The position numbers and the translations under genes are program-made. The notes under the pieces were generated by a model that was not told the origin of the DNA, searched no databases, and saw nothing but the letters and a program-made list of their open reading frames with translations. From an uncultured Oscillospiraceae bacterium (GTDB taxonomy: Bacteria > Bacillota > Clostridia > Oscillospirales > Oscillospiraceae): 55,326 bases of DNA. The stretch is taken from assembly GCA_950097245.1 (NCBI GenBank), contig CATNCS010000010.1, positions 1-55,326 on the forward strand. Reading direction: 5' to 3'. Of the stretch, positions 39,357-48,636 are shown piece by piece; within the stretch, counting starts at the first letter, position 1, and every line of letters starts with the position of its first letter.

Positions 39357-40880
39357 ATGAATCAGGAATTTTTAGACCGGCTGGAGCAGTGGAACGAGGA
39401 GGACAAGTATCAGGAGATCATCGACGCCATCGAGGCCCTGCCGGAGGAAGCGCTGAACTTCACCCTCACCAGCGCCCTGGCCCGGGCTTATAACAACCTG
39501 GCCATGGACCTGATGCCGCCGGAGGACCGGCCCCTGTACCAGCGGGCCCTGGACCTGTTGCTGCCCCTGGAGAAGCAGCTGGGGGAGGCGGTGAAAGGGG
39601 ACCCGGATGTGGCCCACACCTGGAATTTCCGAGTTGCCTACGCCTACTACTACCTGAACCAGGAGAGCCAGGCCCTGCCCCACTTCGAGAAGGCCCTGGA
39701 AGCCCGCCCTGGGGACGAGGATACCCTGGAGTTCATCGACCGCTGCCAGCAGTGCCTGGCCCTGCCCCTGTATATGAGACCCTTCCGGGGACGGACCGAG
39801 GAGGGCTGGAGCTCCTTCCTGGCGGGGGAGGGGGAACTGCGGGCCCTGATGGACCAGGAGGACCGGGAGGCGGTGGGTGAAAAACTGGTGGACCGGTGTA
39901 CCGAGCTGCTGGCCCCCGCCTTCGCCGACGTGGCCTTTGAGCTGGGCCACAACGGGGAGAAGTATGAGCTGATTCTGGTCCCCGAGGGGGACCGGACCCG
40001 GCTGTTTCAGCTGGCCTACTTCCAGAAGCGCGCCCCCAAGGAGCTGCTGGACAGGTGGAATATTCTGGTGGGCCGCACCCGGAGCAGCGGCTTCGGCCTG
40101 CGGATGAACGGCCAGGACATCACCCCCGAGGACGTGCAGGTGTGGGCGGAGAAGACTGAGGACAACGGCGTGGGCCTTCGGCTGTACTGCGAAAAGCTGG
40201 CCCCCCTGTGGAAGGAGGACCAGAATCAGGTCTATCACATGATTTACATCCTGCTGGACCAGTCCCTGGGGGAGCTGGCCGCCATGCGGTATGTGGACTA
40301 TCTGGACATTCTGGACGCCCCGGCGGAGGGGGCGGCCATGACCTTGGATAAGCTGGCGGATTTTGTGGCCACGGAGGTGGACCCGGAGGGCTGGCCCCGG
40401 GCCAACGACCCGGAGCTGGCCGGCCAGCGGTACACCGCCTATAAGGGCAAGCCCTCCGAGGCGGAGGACTGGCCCCTGCGGGCCGACGTGTATGTGGGGG
40501 TGACCTGCTGCGTACCCCTGCTCAAGGGCTATTTCCAGGGGGACGACTACTACATGGACCGCCTCCACCGGGACGGGGTGGTACCCGGCTTCTTCTACTA
40601 CCCCCTGGACGGGGTGGATCAAAAGGAGATCCTGGACCTGCGGGACCAGTTGGAGCAGGCCATCGCCGCCCGGTGTGGCGAGGGGATCGTTACCTTCACC
40701 GGCGGGGCCACCGGGGTGAGTTTCGGCTATCTGGACTTCATCGCCTGGGACCTGAGAACCCTGCTGGACGCCGCGGTGGAGGTCTTCGCCGGAGCCCCGG
40801 TGAAGTGGGCCGCCTTCCACACTTTCCGTTATAACGCCAGCGGCATCGGGCTGAAATCGGAGGCCGGCGGGGAGGAGTAA
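39357..40880 (+). CDS. TPR-containing protein of the immunity-like island
   Basis: A protein of 507 residues with AAGGAGAA upstream. N-terminal tetratricopeptide-like helices (MNQEFLDRLEQWNEEDKY, SALARAYNNLA, VAYAYYYLNQESQALPHFEKALEARP). The rest is mixed alpha/beta without a domain I can name. It contains an acidic, aromatic-rich C-terminal half (GYFQGDDYYMDRLHRDG, ATGVSFGYLDFIAWD). Its first 50 residues are paralogous to the protein at 43402. Cytoplasmic, no signal peptide. First gene of a four-gene run with the same polarity. Confidence 0.75.
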   Translation: MNQEFLDRLEQWNEEDKYQEIIDAIEALPEEALNFTLTSALARAYNNLAMDLMPPEDRPLYQRALDLLLPLEKQLGEAVKGDPDVAHTWNFRVAYAYYYLNQESQALPHFEKALEARPGDEDTLEFIDRCQQCLALPLYMRPFRGRTEEGWSSFLAGEGELRALMDQEDREAVGEKLVDRCTELLAPAFADVAFELGHNGEKYELILVPEGDRTRLFQLAYFQKRAPKELLDRWNILVGRTRSSGFGLRMNGQDITPEDVQVWAEKTEDNGVGLRLYCEKLAPLWKEDQNQVYHMIYILLDQSLGELAAMRYVDYLDILDAPAEGAAMTLDKLADFVATEVDPEGWPRANDPELAGQRYTAYKGKPSEAEDWPLRADVYVGVTCCVPLLKGYFQGDDYYMDRLHRDGVVPGFFYYPLDGVDQKEILDLRDQLEQAIAARCGEGIVTFTGGATGVSFGYLDFIAWDLRTLLDAAVEVFAGAPVKWAAFHTFRYNASGIGLKSEAGGEE

Positions 40881-40919
40881 ACCCAACGAGGGAGCCTGAG
40901 AGAACGGGAGGAGAGCGGC

Positions 40920-42182
40920 ATGAGCATCGGGTTGAGCTTTACCGGGAAAATAGACAGCCCCAAGGCGTTGCTGGAGGCGGCGAGCATCCTGGCGGAGGAG
41001 CAGAAGTACCGTCTGGGAGTTGGAGAGACCGGCCTCAAGGTTGTCATGTGTCCCCTGGGGGGTGAGCTGAACATCCTCTGGAGGCCTGAGGAGGACCCCG
41101 CCGGCCCCTGGCTGGTGCGGGGGAGCTGTGTGTCCACCCCCGCTGGGGCGGGGCTGCACCGGGCGGCGGTGGAGCTGCTGGACAGCCTGCCCGTCCAGGC
41201 CCTGGCGGTGGAGGACGAGACGGGCTTCTGCCAGCACCGGGACTTTCAGCGGATGAAGGAGGAGCACTTCTACCCCTGGCTGAAAACTCTGGTGGAGGTC
41301 TGCCGGCAGGAGATGGGGAAGGGCGTATCCGGGATGCAGCTGTGCTGGGACCTGGACCAGTACGCCCCGGAAGATATCCCGGGTACCGTGGTCACCCCGG
41401 TGGGCCGGTTCCGTCTGGCCGAGCTGGCGGAGCTGGAGGAGCGGGGCGGCATCGAGGACCTGGCCGGCCGGTTCTTCCTGTGGAACGGCCGCACCCGGGA
41501 CGCCCGCTTCTACCGCAACCGGGCCATCAACGCCCTGTGGGAGGACTGCTGCTTCGCACCCTCCTCCCGCAGCCCGGAGGACGCCGCCATCAACGCCGCC
41601 ATTCTGGACGACCTGGAGCGCGCCGCCAAGCTGAACCCGGCCCTCCCCCTGCCCCGGAGCGCCTATCTGGAGCTGTGCGCCCTGGCGGAGCGGCCCCCCG
41701 CCCTGCAGCAGGGGCCGGAGCTTCAGGAGGAGTTTGCCCCCGGCTACCGAAAGGGCCCGGTCACCTACGGGGTGGGGGCCCTGCGGCTCACCCTGCCCGG
41801 GGGCTATGTGAGCGGCTGGGAGCCGTGGCGGAACGGTGGCGGCGCTCACCTGTGGAGCGACGGCGCTGGTCCTGTCTGGCGGGTAGTTTCCTATCGGACG
41901 CGGGAGGGAGAGTCCAGCTTTACCGATAATCTGGACGCCCTCCATGGTGTGGAGGGACGGAAACTGAAGGGGGGCGCCCTGCGCTGGGGCTGGAAAGAAA
42001 TCCGGGAGGATGAGGAACGTCTCTATCAGGCGGTGTGCGAGGTTATCGCCGGTCCCGCCCTGTTTCTGCTCACCGCCACCTGCGCCGACCCAGGTGACTT
42101 GGGACAGGTGGCCCAGACCATCGGGCGTATTTCTTTGGGAAATAATGTGGCCCGGAAAGAAACGGTACATACAGAAAAATAG
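40920..42182 (+). CDS. Hypothetical protein of the immunity-like island
   Basis: A protein of 420 residues with GGGAGGAGAG upstream of ATG 40920. No family recognised. Soluble, acidic, with a helical N-terminus (DSPKALLEAASILAEEQKYRLG), a central segment DAAINAAILDDLERAAKLNP, and a late TCADPGDLGQVAQTIGRISLG. Located 39 bases after the TPR gene and 12 bases before the DUF4261 gene, so it is clearly in their operon. Role likely shared with these neighbours, but unproven. Confidence 0.7.
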   Translation: MSIGLSFTGKIDSPKALLEAASILAEEQKYRLGVGETGLKVVMCPLGGELNILWRPEEDPAGPWLVRGSCVSTPAGAGLHRAAVELLDSLPVQALAVEDETGFCQHRDFQRMKEEHFYPWLKTLVEVCRQEMGKGVSGMQLCWDLDQYAPEDIPGTVVTPVGRFRLAELAELEERGGIEDLAGRFFLWNGRTRDARFYRNRAINALWEDCCFAPSSRSPEDAAINAAILDDLERAAKLNPALPLPRSAYLELCALAERPPALQQGPELQEEFAPGYRKGPVTYGVGALRLTLPGGYVSGWEPWRNGGGAHLWSDGAGPVWRVVSYRTREGESSFTDNLDALHGVEGRKLKGGALRWGWKEIREDEERLYQAVCEVIAGPALFLLTATCADPGDLGQVAQTIGRISLGNNVARKETVHTEK

Positions 42183-42194
42183 GAGGAGCGCACA

Positions 42195-43298
42195 ATGACA
42201 AATCAGCAGCAGGCGGCAGTGGCCGCCATGACGGAATGGCTTACCCACCCCCAGGAGCTGGGCAATGCCCCGGCCAAGATCGAGATCGCCGGGGAGTTCG
42301 ACCTCCACGACTGTCACTACTACATCCTCAAGTACAAAAAATCTCTGCTGGGCAAGTGGCTGGTGGGGGTGTGCGGCTTTGAGGACGGGGAGACCCTGGA
42401 GCCCTGCGGCCACACCTTCAGCCAGATGGAGCCCTACGACCCCGCCGATGCCCTGGAGAAGTGCCAGGCCATGGTGGAGATGATCCGCCAGTACTGGATG
42501 GACCGGGCCAGGGAGGAGACGGAACGGCAGGCCTCCGCCGGGCCCTTCTCCGGCTTTGTGCTGCTGTCCACCCCGGAGTGGGACCCGGAGGCCTTCAAGG
42601 CCCAGCTGAAGGCCGACTGGGGCATCGACTACCCCCCGGAGGACGGGGAGCAGGCCGGCGCCAATGATGATAATACGGTGGCGGTCTTCGAGGCCGACGG
42701 GATGACGGTGGCTGTCTCCCTGATGGACTTCCCCGTCCCCGAGGGGGAGGCGGAGTACTGGGCCAACAGCAACTTTATGGACAAGGAGAAGGCGGTGGCT
42801 GCCGCCAAGGCCCACAGGGCCCATGTGCTGGTGGCAATTCTGGACCAGATGAGCCAGGGCCGCACCCGCCGCCAGATGGGGGAGCTGTATGTGAAGCTGG
42901 TGGCCACCCTGCTCAAGGCCCCCAACGCCCTGGGGGTGTACACCAACGGCACCGTCTGGCTGCCCGACTACTTTATCCAGGTCTCAGAGGACCTGAAGGA
43001 GGGCCACCTGCCCCTGCTGGACCTGGTCTTTGTGGGGCTGGTCCGGTATGAGAAGGGGGTCTGCGGCTGGACCAACGGCCTGCGGGCCTTCGGCAGGGAC
43101 GAGCTGGAGATTCGGGACAGCCAGCGGCCCCCCAATGAGGTCCACGAGCTGCTGCTCAACGTGTCGGGCTACATCATCGACCAGGATGTCACCCTCCACG
43201 ACGGGGAGACCCTGGGCTATACCGCCGAGCAGAAGCTCCACATCACCCGGTCCGAGGGGTTCAACGTGGAGGGCATGTCCCTGAAAATCGAGTTCTGA
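42195..43298 (+). CDS. DUF4261 domain protein
   Basis: A protein of 367 residues, TAGGAGGAG upstream. A DUF4261-type region runs from SGFVLLSTPEWDPEAF through VSLMDFPVPEGEAEYWANSNF to AHRAHVLVAIL, and continues to the C-terminus (ELLLNVSGYIIDQDVTLHDGETLG). DUF4261 occurs repeatedly in bacterial toxin-immunity gene arrays. N-terminal 100 residues form a separate unit with KKSLLGKWLVGVCGFEDG. Cytoplasmic. Confidence 0.8.
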   Translation: MTNQQQAAVAAMTEWLTHPQELGNAPAKIEIAGEFDLHDCHYYILKYKKSLLGKWLVGVCGFEDGETLEPCGHTFSQMEPYDPADALEKCQAMVEMIRQYWMDRAREETERQASAGPFSGFVLLSTPEWDPEAFKAQLKADWGIDYPPEDGEQAGANDDNTVAVFEADGMTVAVSLMDFPVPEGEAEYWANSNFMDKEKAVAAAKAHRAHVLVAILDQMSQGRTRRQMGELYVKLVATLLKAPNALGVYTNGTVWLPDYFIQVSEDLKEGHLPLLDLVFVGLVRYEKGVCGWTNGLRAFGRDELEIRDSQRPPNEVHELLLNVSGYIIDQDVTLHDGETLGYTAEQKLHITRSEGFNVEGMSLKIEF

Positions 43299-43302
43299 CC
43301 CC

Positions 43303-43377
43303 GTAGGATCGGATATGATCCGCCCGTATGCTCCGCGCATGGCCCATAAATTGCGGGCGGACAATGTCCGCCCCTAC
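43303..43377. repeat. Palindromic mosaic repeat before the SUFU gene
   Basis: Left hairpin with GATCGGATATGATCCGCCC, right hairpin GGGCGGACAATGTCCGCCC ending CCTAC, with a CCGCGCATGG-type middle. Confidence 0.8.
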
Positions 43378-43401
43378 AAAAGCCGAGAGGGGATTTACAC
43401 G

Positions 43402-44778
43402 ATGAACGACTTTTTATCCCGCCTGGATCAGTGGCACCAGGAGGGCGAGTACCAGAAGATTATCGACTGCCTGGAGGACCTGAGAAGCACCCAAACCCTG
43501 GACTACGACCTCACCTGCCAGCTGGCCCGGGCCTATAACAACATTGCCGACCCGGACCAGGAGGACTGCCAGTCTCAGCTGAAAAAGGCGGAGGAGCTGC
43601 TGCGCTCCGTGGAGGTGGAGGGGACGGACGACCCCCTGTGGCACTACCGGCTGGGCTACTCCCTGTTCTACCAGGACCGGGAGAAGGAGGCCCTGCCCTG
43701 CTTCCAAAAGGCCCTGGAGCTGGACCCGGAGGATGAGGACACCAGGTTTTTCATCCAGGAGTGCGAGACGTACATCGTCGCCCGGGAGTGTAACCCGGAG
43801 ATGTATACCGAGGAGGACTGGAAGGCGGTGGAGGCCCACCTGGAGCGGTATTTCGGTCCCTGCGACAACGTGTTCCACGAGATCGTCTCCCCCGACATCC
43901 ATGTGGACATCTACATCATGAAGCCCATCCCGGAGCGGAACTACTACGTCCTGTCCACTTTCGGCATGGGGGCCCACCGGATGAATGTGCCCGAGGAGCT
44001 GGCCGAGAAGAAGCTGGAGCGGGCGGAGATCATCGTCACCCTGCCCCCGGACTGGAAGGTTGGCAGGGACGAGGAGGAGTGGTACTGGCCCATCCGCTGG
44101 CTGAAGATTCTGGCCCGGCTGCCCATCCAGGAGGGCGGCTGGCTGGGCTGGGGCCACACCGTCGCCAACCCGGACGACGCCCCCTTCGCCGACAACACCA
44201 GGCTGTGCGGCCTGGTCCTCACGGAGCCCCAGGGCTTTGACAGGGACGCGGTGTGCTGCCCCCTCCCCGGCGGGGACGAGGTGAACTTCTACCAGATGAT
44301 TCCCCTCACCTTCGAGGAGATGCAGTTCAAGCTCTACCACAGCGCCCAGGAGCTGCTGGAGCGGTTTGCCCCGGACCAGCTGCGGGTGGTGGATATCCGC
44401 CGGGAGAGCGTCTGCGGCGACCTGCCCCAAAAGCGGTTTGCCATCCCCCGGGAGGAGCTGAAGCAGGTCTATGAGGGGGAGGGCCCCCAGGGCTGCATCG
44501 CCACCGACCGGATTGTGGTGGACGGAGCGCCCGTGGGCTACTGCTGGCGGGAGGAGCCCGACCCCGGGGACGAGGCCTGGGACAGCGGCTGGCGCTTCAC
44601 CGCCGGGGATGAGAGCGGCGCCTATATGGACGACCCGGACCGCTCCGGCATCTACGCCCTGAACACCATCTGCAACTACGACCCGGATGTGATCCCCCTG
44701 CTGGACTCCGAGACCGGCACCGCCTGGAGCCGGGGGGAGGATGGGGTATTCCGCCCGGAGCTGTATGAGGAGGAGTAA
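43402..44778 (+). CDS. TPR, SUFU and DUF2185 (Imm33-like) multidomain protein
   Basis: A protein of 458 residues from ATG 43402. Order: TPR-like helices 1-115 (FLSRLDQWHQEGEYQKII, QLARAYNNIAD, ALPCFQKALELDPEDED); a suppressor-of-fused domain, about 150-310 (VDIYIMKPIPERNYYVLST, RWLKILARLPIQEGGWLG, NTRLCGLVLTEPQGF); and a C-terminal DUF2185 domain (CIATDRIVVDGAPVGYCW, DSGWRFTAGDES, NTICNYDPDVIPLLD). SUFU and DUF2185 are known immunity modules of polymorphic toxin systems. Its N-terminus is paralogous to the protein at 39357. Confidence 0.82.
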   Translation: MNDFLSRLDQWHQEGEYQKIIDCLEDLRSTQTLDYDLTCQLARAYNNIADPDQEDCQSQLKKAEELLRSVEVEGTDDPLWHYRLGYSLFYQDREKEALPCFQKALELDPEDEDTRFFIQECETYIVARECNPEMYTEEDWKAVEAHLERYFGPCDNVFHEIVSPDIHVDIYIMKPIPERNYYVLSTFGMGAHRMNVPEELAEKKLERAEIIVTLPPDWKVGRDEEEWYWPIRWLKILARLPIQEGGWLGWGHTVANPDDAPFADNTRLCGLVLTEPQGFDRDAVCCPLPGGDEVNFYQMIPLTFEEMQFKLYHSAQELLERFAPDQLRVVDIRRESVCGDLPQKRFAIPREELKQVYEGEGPQGCIATDRIVVDGAPVGYCWREEPDPGDEAWDSGWRFTAGDESGAYMDDPDRSGIYALNTICNYDPDVIPLLDSETGTAWSRGEDGVFRPELYEEE

Positions 44779-44810
44779 AAAAAGTCTCCCTTTGCGAAGC
44801 AATGTCATTC

Positions 44811-44849
44811 GGATTAAGGGGCAGGGCTTAGTGCCCTGCCCTTTAATCC
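44811..44849 (+). terminator. Hairpin after the immunity-like island
   Basis: GGATTAAGGGGCAGGGC pairs over 17 bp with GCCCTGCCCTTTAATCC (one wobble). No long U tract follows. Confidence 0.6.
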
Positions 44850-44919
44850 ACCGTTTCCTGTAAAATTCCATTCGGTTATGACAGTTCGCCCGACAAAGCA
44901 GGCAATGCTTTAGACAGGG

Positions 44920-44970
44920 AAAAAGAGCGCCGGGAACTATCCTTGACGACAGTTCCTCTGCGCTCTTTTC
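44920..44970 (-). terminator. Terminator of the broken AlbA-like gene
   Basis: AAAAGAGCGC and GCGCTCTTTT plus inner GGAACT/AGTTCC arms; on the minus strand the stem ends in CTTTTTCCC. Confidence 0.75.
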
Positions 44971-44977
44971 GCTGGAA

Positions 44978-45703
44978 TCAATCTCTTGTTTTTAAGATAT
45001 ACCTTGTTCCTCGGGCGGCACCTGTTTTGACGATCCGCTGCTGCTCCAACAGGATCTTCAAGATTTGATTGGCCGGGAAAGAGGAACACCCCAAAAGCTG
45101 CTCCACCTCTTTGCGGGAGACCGAGCCGCGCTCGGCAAGCAACCGCAAAACTCGTTCCTCCCGGCTCAAGTCAAGATCATCCGCCGGGCTGTTCTCCACG
45201 TTCCGGTTTGGAAGTATTACAACAAAGGAGGCTGGGGCAGGCATAAATTCCGGCCCAACCCTACAGCCGGCATAGCTTTCCAGCATTTTTTGAATCCCAG
45301 TGCCATAGCTTTCGATTAGTTCAAGGCGATAAAAAATGTTGGCAACCACCGTATTACGCGGTTGAGATACGCCACCCTTAATATCCTTGAGTGTCAGACC
45401 TTTCACCAGACCGCCCAAGGATATGAACTCTATCCGATCATCATAAATATTGATAATGATACTGCCTGAGTAGTCGTAGTCCCGATGCACAACAGCATTC
45501 AAAAGCGCTTCACGCAGAGCCTCTTCTGGATAGTCGGTATGGTCGATTCGCCGCAAGCCGTCAAAAGTGGAGCGCAGGTTGTTGTTCAGCGACAAAAAGG
45601 AAAATGTATCATCCAATTGCTTCAAAATGGAACCGGAAAATTCTTTGCGGGTTTTGAACTTACTTTTTCCTGTCCCCTCATAGACAGCACAACGGATGAT
45701 AGT
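44978..45703 (-). pseudogene. 5'-truncated AlbA-type ATP-binding/transcriptional regulator
   Basis: The frame is open for 242 codons but begins directly after a TAG (45704-45706) with no proper start; the first residues (TIIRCAVYEGTGKSKFKTRK) match the middle of AlbA_2-type proteins. Present are the region RKEFSGSILKQLDDTFSF, the HATPase_c_4 block PEEALREALLNAVVHRDYDYSG, GTGIQKML, and a C-terminal winged helix (LLAERGSVSRKEVEQLLGCS). The N-terminal AlbA DNA-binding domain is missing. The sequence is AT-richer than the neighbours. An internal TTG could start a shorter product, so residual expression cannot be excluded. Confidence 0.75.
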
Positions 45704-45792
45704 CTATATTGTGAGCGTAACAGATTTGTGAATTGCTGTTAAGTCCGATTGTTTATATAAATAAATGGCTGGTCCAATCTGGAGGCGTAAAA

Positions 45793-46752
45793 ATGGACAC
45801 TGATTTTTTCAAGGCGTACATTGTGGCCGGTAAAGAGTACCACATATATCTCTATGACTCGGAGGACCCTGACCTGACTGCGATACAGGAGTTTCCGTTT
45901 CCGGATAGTCTGGTATCTATGGCATACTTGAACAAAGCGGCTTATGAGCCGGCTCTGATAAAAATATCTTCCGCCCTGTCCAGACTGTATGAGCGTCAAG
46001 CACAGGGCGCTGCGGATGAGATATCAGAGCTTTTATGTGAGCTTGGCAAAGTACACGTATACTTTGAGTTCCTGCGGGTGGATTGGCAGCGCCGGTTAGC
46101 GCACTCCGCACGGAACGGATATTTGGATATGTGGGACCTGTTCCCTGAAGAAGAGGTTTTCGGTTTAATAGAGGGGATTGCGGTCCGGCAGCAACAGATT
46201 CAAAAACTGTTTGCATCCGTGCTGGATATGGATGCGCCGCCCAAAAAGAATCCGTGTCTGATCACGTTGACGCAGACGGCGAAACCGATAACTGATTTCC
46301 CTTTCCGTGCACTCTCCTTTGATTTTGAACAGACAGAGGATGGAGAATATGTGGAGGTCATGCGTCCGAGCAATTTTTATGACCTGATGGACTACCACCT
46401 GCGGGAGTGCCTCAAGAGAAAAGTGCGGATGCGGGTGTGCAAAAACTGCGGGAAATATTTTGCTGTTATGAAGAACGCCAAGGCGGAGTACTGCAACCAT
46501 CCTTTTGACGAAAAGGGCCGCTCCTGCCGGGAGATTGCGTCCATTATTCAGTGGAATCAAAACCGGGCGGATGATGAAGTATTCAAGGTTTACCGGCGGG
46601 AATACAAAAAGCGTTTCGCCCGAATGAAAGCCGGTACGATGGAGGAGGCCCAGTTTTATCTCTGGAGTAAACAGGCCAGAGAGAAAAAAGCGGAGTGTGA
46701 GGCGGGAAAGATTGCGTTTGAAAAATTTTCGGAGTGGCTGCGTCAGTCATAG
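45793..46752 (+). CDS. DUF6076-like zinc-ribbon protein
   Basis: A protein of 319 residues from ATG 45793 with CTGGAGG upstream. A helical N-terminal half and a C-terminal cysteine motif CKNCGKYFAVMKNAKAEYC followed by C-x-R, likely a zinc-binding element. It resembles the DUF6076 family of clostridial accessory regions, often beside integrated elements. Base composition is lower in GC than most of the window, as in the broken gene next to it, which suggests acquisition. Function unknown. Confidence 0.75.
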   Translation: MDTDFFKAYIVAGKEYHIYLYDSEDPDLTAIQEFPFPDSLVSMAYLNKAAYEPALIKISSALSRLYERQAQGAADEISELLCELGKVHVYFEFLRVDWQRRLAHSARNGYLDMWDLFPEEEVFGLIEGIAVRQQQIQKLFASVLDMDAPPKKNPCLITLTQTAKPITDFPFRALSFDFEQTEDGEYVEVMRPSNFYDLMDYHLRECLKRKVRMRVCKNCGKYFAVMKNAKAEYCNHPFDEKGRSCREIASIIQWNQNRADDEVFKVYRREYKKRFARMKAGTMEEAQFYLWSKQAREKKAECEAGKIAFEKFSEWLRQS

Positions 46753-46789
46753 AGGCAAAAGCAGGTATCATGGGAAAGGGTGCATAGCG

Positions 46790-48636
46790 ATGCGGGACAC
46801 CAACAGACGGCCGACGCTTAAGCGGACCTATTACCGCAGCTTTCTGCTGATGGTTGTGATTCCGCTGGTTCTGGTCTTTGTGTGCGCGGAGGTCGTTGTC
46901 AGCTACATCATCCGAAGCTCCGCCATTGAAACCATCGACGCCTTTCAGGAGAACATCGCCACAGCGTTGAGCGGAGATATCCGGGACAATGCCCTCCAGC
47001 TGTCCCATTTTGTGTATGCCAACGATGGGGAGTTTATCCAGACAGCGGTCCAGGTCCACCAGAGCGATGGGAGCGACTGGTATGAGGCGGATCAGGCTAT
47101 GCAGCGGGCGTTCCGCACCGCTATGGTTCCCTCCCAGGACATTTTGGTGGGCGCTTTCTATATGGACAGGTCAGGCGTGGTATACATGAAAGACGAGGTG
47201 GCGGTTCCTGAGGAGCAGGTCCGGGATACGGACTGGTACCGGCGGGCAGAGGAGCGGCCCAACCGGGTGGCGCTGGGCTGTTACGACACCAGCCGCACCC
47301 GGGTGGTCAGAACCTCCCAGCAGGACCGGCAGATGGTACTGGTGACCGCCATGGCCACCGATGCTGCCACTGACCGGACCGGTCAGGTGGAAGTGGCGGC
47401 CTTCTTTACCGTGTCCTGGGCCGGGGATATCCTGGCCTCCCGGCAGAGGAATGCCGGGCTGGGCCGGAGCGTGATCTTGGACAGGGACGGCCATGTAATC
47501 TTCGGCGACATGGGAGACGACGCCGTCCGGGACTACTTTGAGGACCGCCTGGGCCGTTTTGCGCCCGGGAGCCTCACCCGGCGGCGCCCCTGGCGGCGGA
47601 AGGCGGGGAGCGGGACTACTTCTTCCGCACCAGGGCCATTCCAGATACGGATTGGCTGGTGGTCACCTTTGTGGAGGAGAGCAGCCTGGGCCAGCAGTTT
47701 TATCAGGTGGGCGGGATACTGGCCCTTATTGTTACCGGGCTGATGACTCTGTTCTACTTCTACTCACGCTACTTCCTCAACGCCATCATCGCCCCGGTGC
47801 AGGAGGTGTGCCACGGGATGGAGCGATTGGATCAAAACGATCTGGAGGTCCGGCTGGAGCCAAAAGGCCAGCGGGAGCTCCAGGATCTGATGACCTCCTT
47901 TAATCAGATGGTGCTCAGCATCAAACATATGCTCCGCCTGACCGAGGAGACTTTGGAGAAAAAGCATGAGGCGGAGATCAAGGCCCTCCAGAGCCAGATC
48001 AACCCCCACTTTATCGTCAACACCCTGAATTCCATTCGCTTTATGGCACAGGTGGCCAAATTTGACGGCATCCGCAAGATGGCGGAAGCTTTGGTGAGCA
48101 TTGTCTCCTGCTCCTTCCGCAGCAATGTCAGCTTTTACACGGTGGGAGAGGAGCTGGAGATGCTGAAAACCTATGTCTACCTCATGCGCATCCGCTATTC
48201 CAACAGCTTTGAGGTCAGCTACCACGTCCAGCCCGGCTGCCTGGACTACCTGCTGCCCCGGCTCACCCTCCAGCCGGTGGTGGAGAACTCCATCACCCAC
48301 GGCTTTGAGGAGATGGAGGAGGAGCTGGGACGGGTTGAGGTTACGGTTTATCAGGAGGAGGGCTTTCTCTGCCTGTCCGTGTGGGACAACGGCCGGGGGA
48401 TGAGCCGGGAGGAAATTGAGCTTGTGCGGAGGGGCCGTCCCAGGGCAAAGAATGACAACACCAGCATCGGCCTGGAAAACGTGCAGGCCAGGATCCGCCT
48501 GAATTTTGGCGCCGCCGCCGGGCTGACCCTGGAGAGCGAGCCGGGACAGTACACCCGGGCCACCATCAGGCTGCCCCTGGCGGCCTGTACGAAAAAGGAG
48601 GAGGAGCGCCGTGATTCGGACCCTGATTGTGGATGA
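46790..48636 (+). pseudogene. YesM-like sensor histidine kinase, frameshifted as read
   Basis: A kinase split over two frames. Frame 1 runs from ATG 46790: membrane segment (FLLMVVIPLVLVFVCAEVVV), extracellular Cache-type sensor (FYMDRSGVVYMKDEV, DTDWYRRAEERPN, RSVILDRDGHVIFG). After SLT, near 47577-47579 (CCC before G), the correct sequence continues one base out of frame (AAPLAAEGGERDYFFRTRAI), then second membrane segment, HAMP, and the His_kinase block SQINPHFIVNTLNSIRF with HATPase (NSITHGFEE, GRGMSREE). One missing C would explain everything. Sequencing error and true inactivation cannot be distinguished here. It overlaps the regulator gene by 26 bases. Confidence 0.85.

Noticed and set aside
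39372-42824. A 1150-codon open frame on the minus strand
   Set aside because: It is antisense to three well-supported genes with good ribosome sites. Its composition (long Gly, Leu, Val, His, Gln runs) is what GC-rich codon bias gives in the opposite frame. Similar shadows at 4991-6466, 14590-16092 and 18510-20360 were dropped for the same reason.
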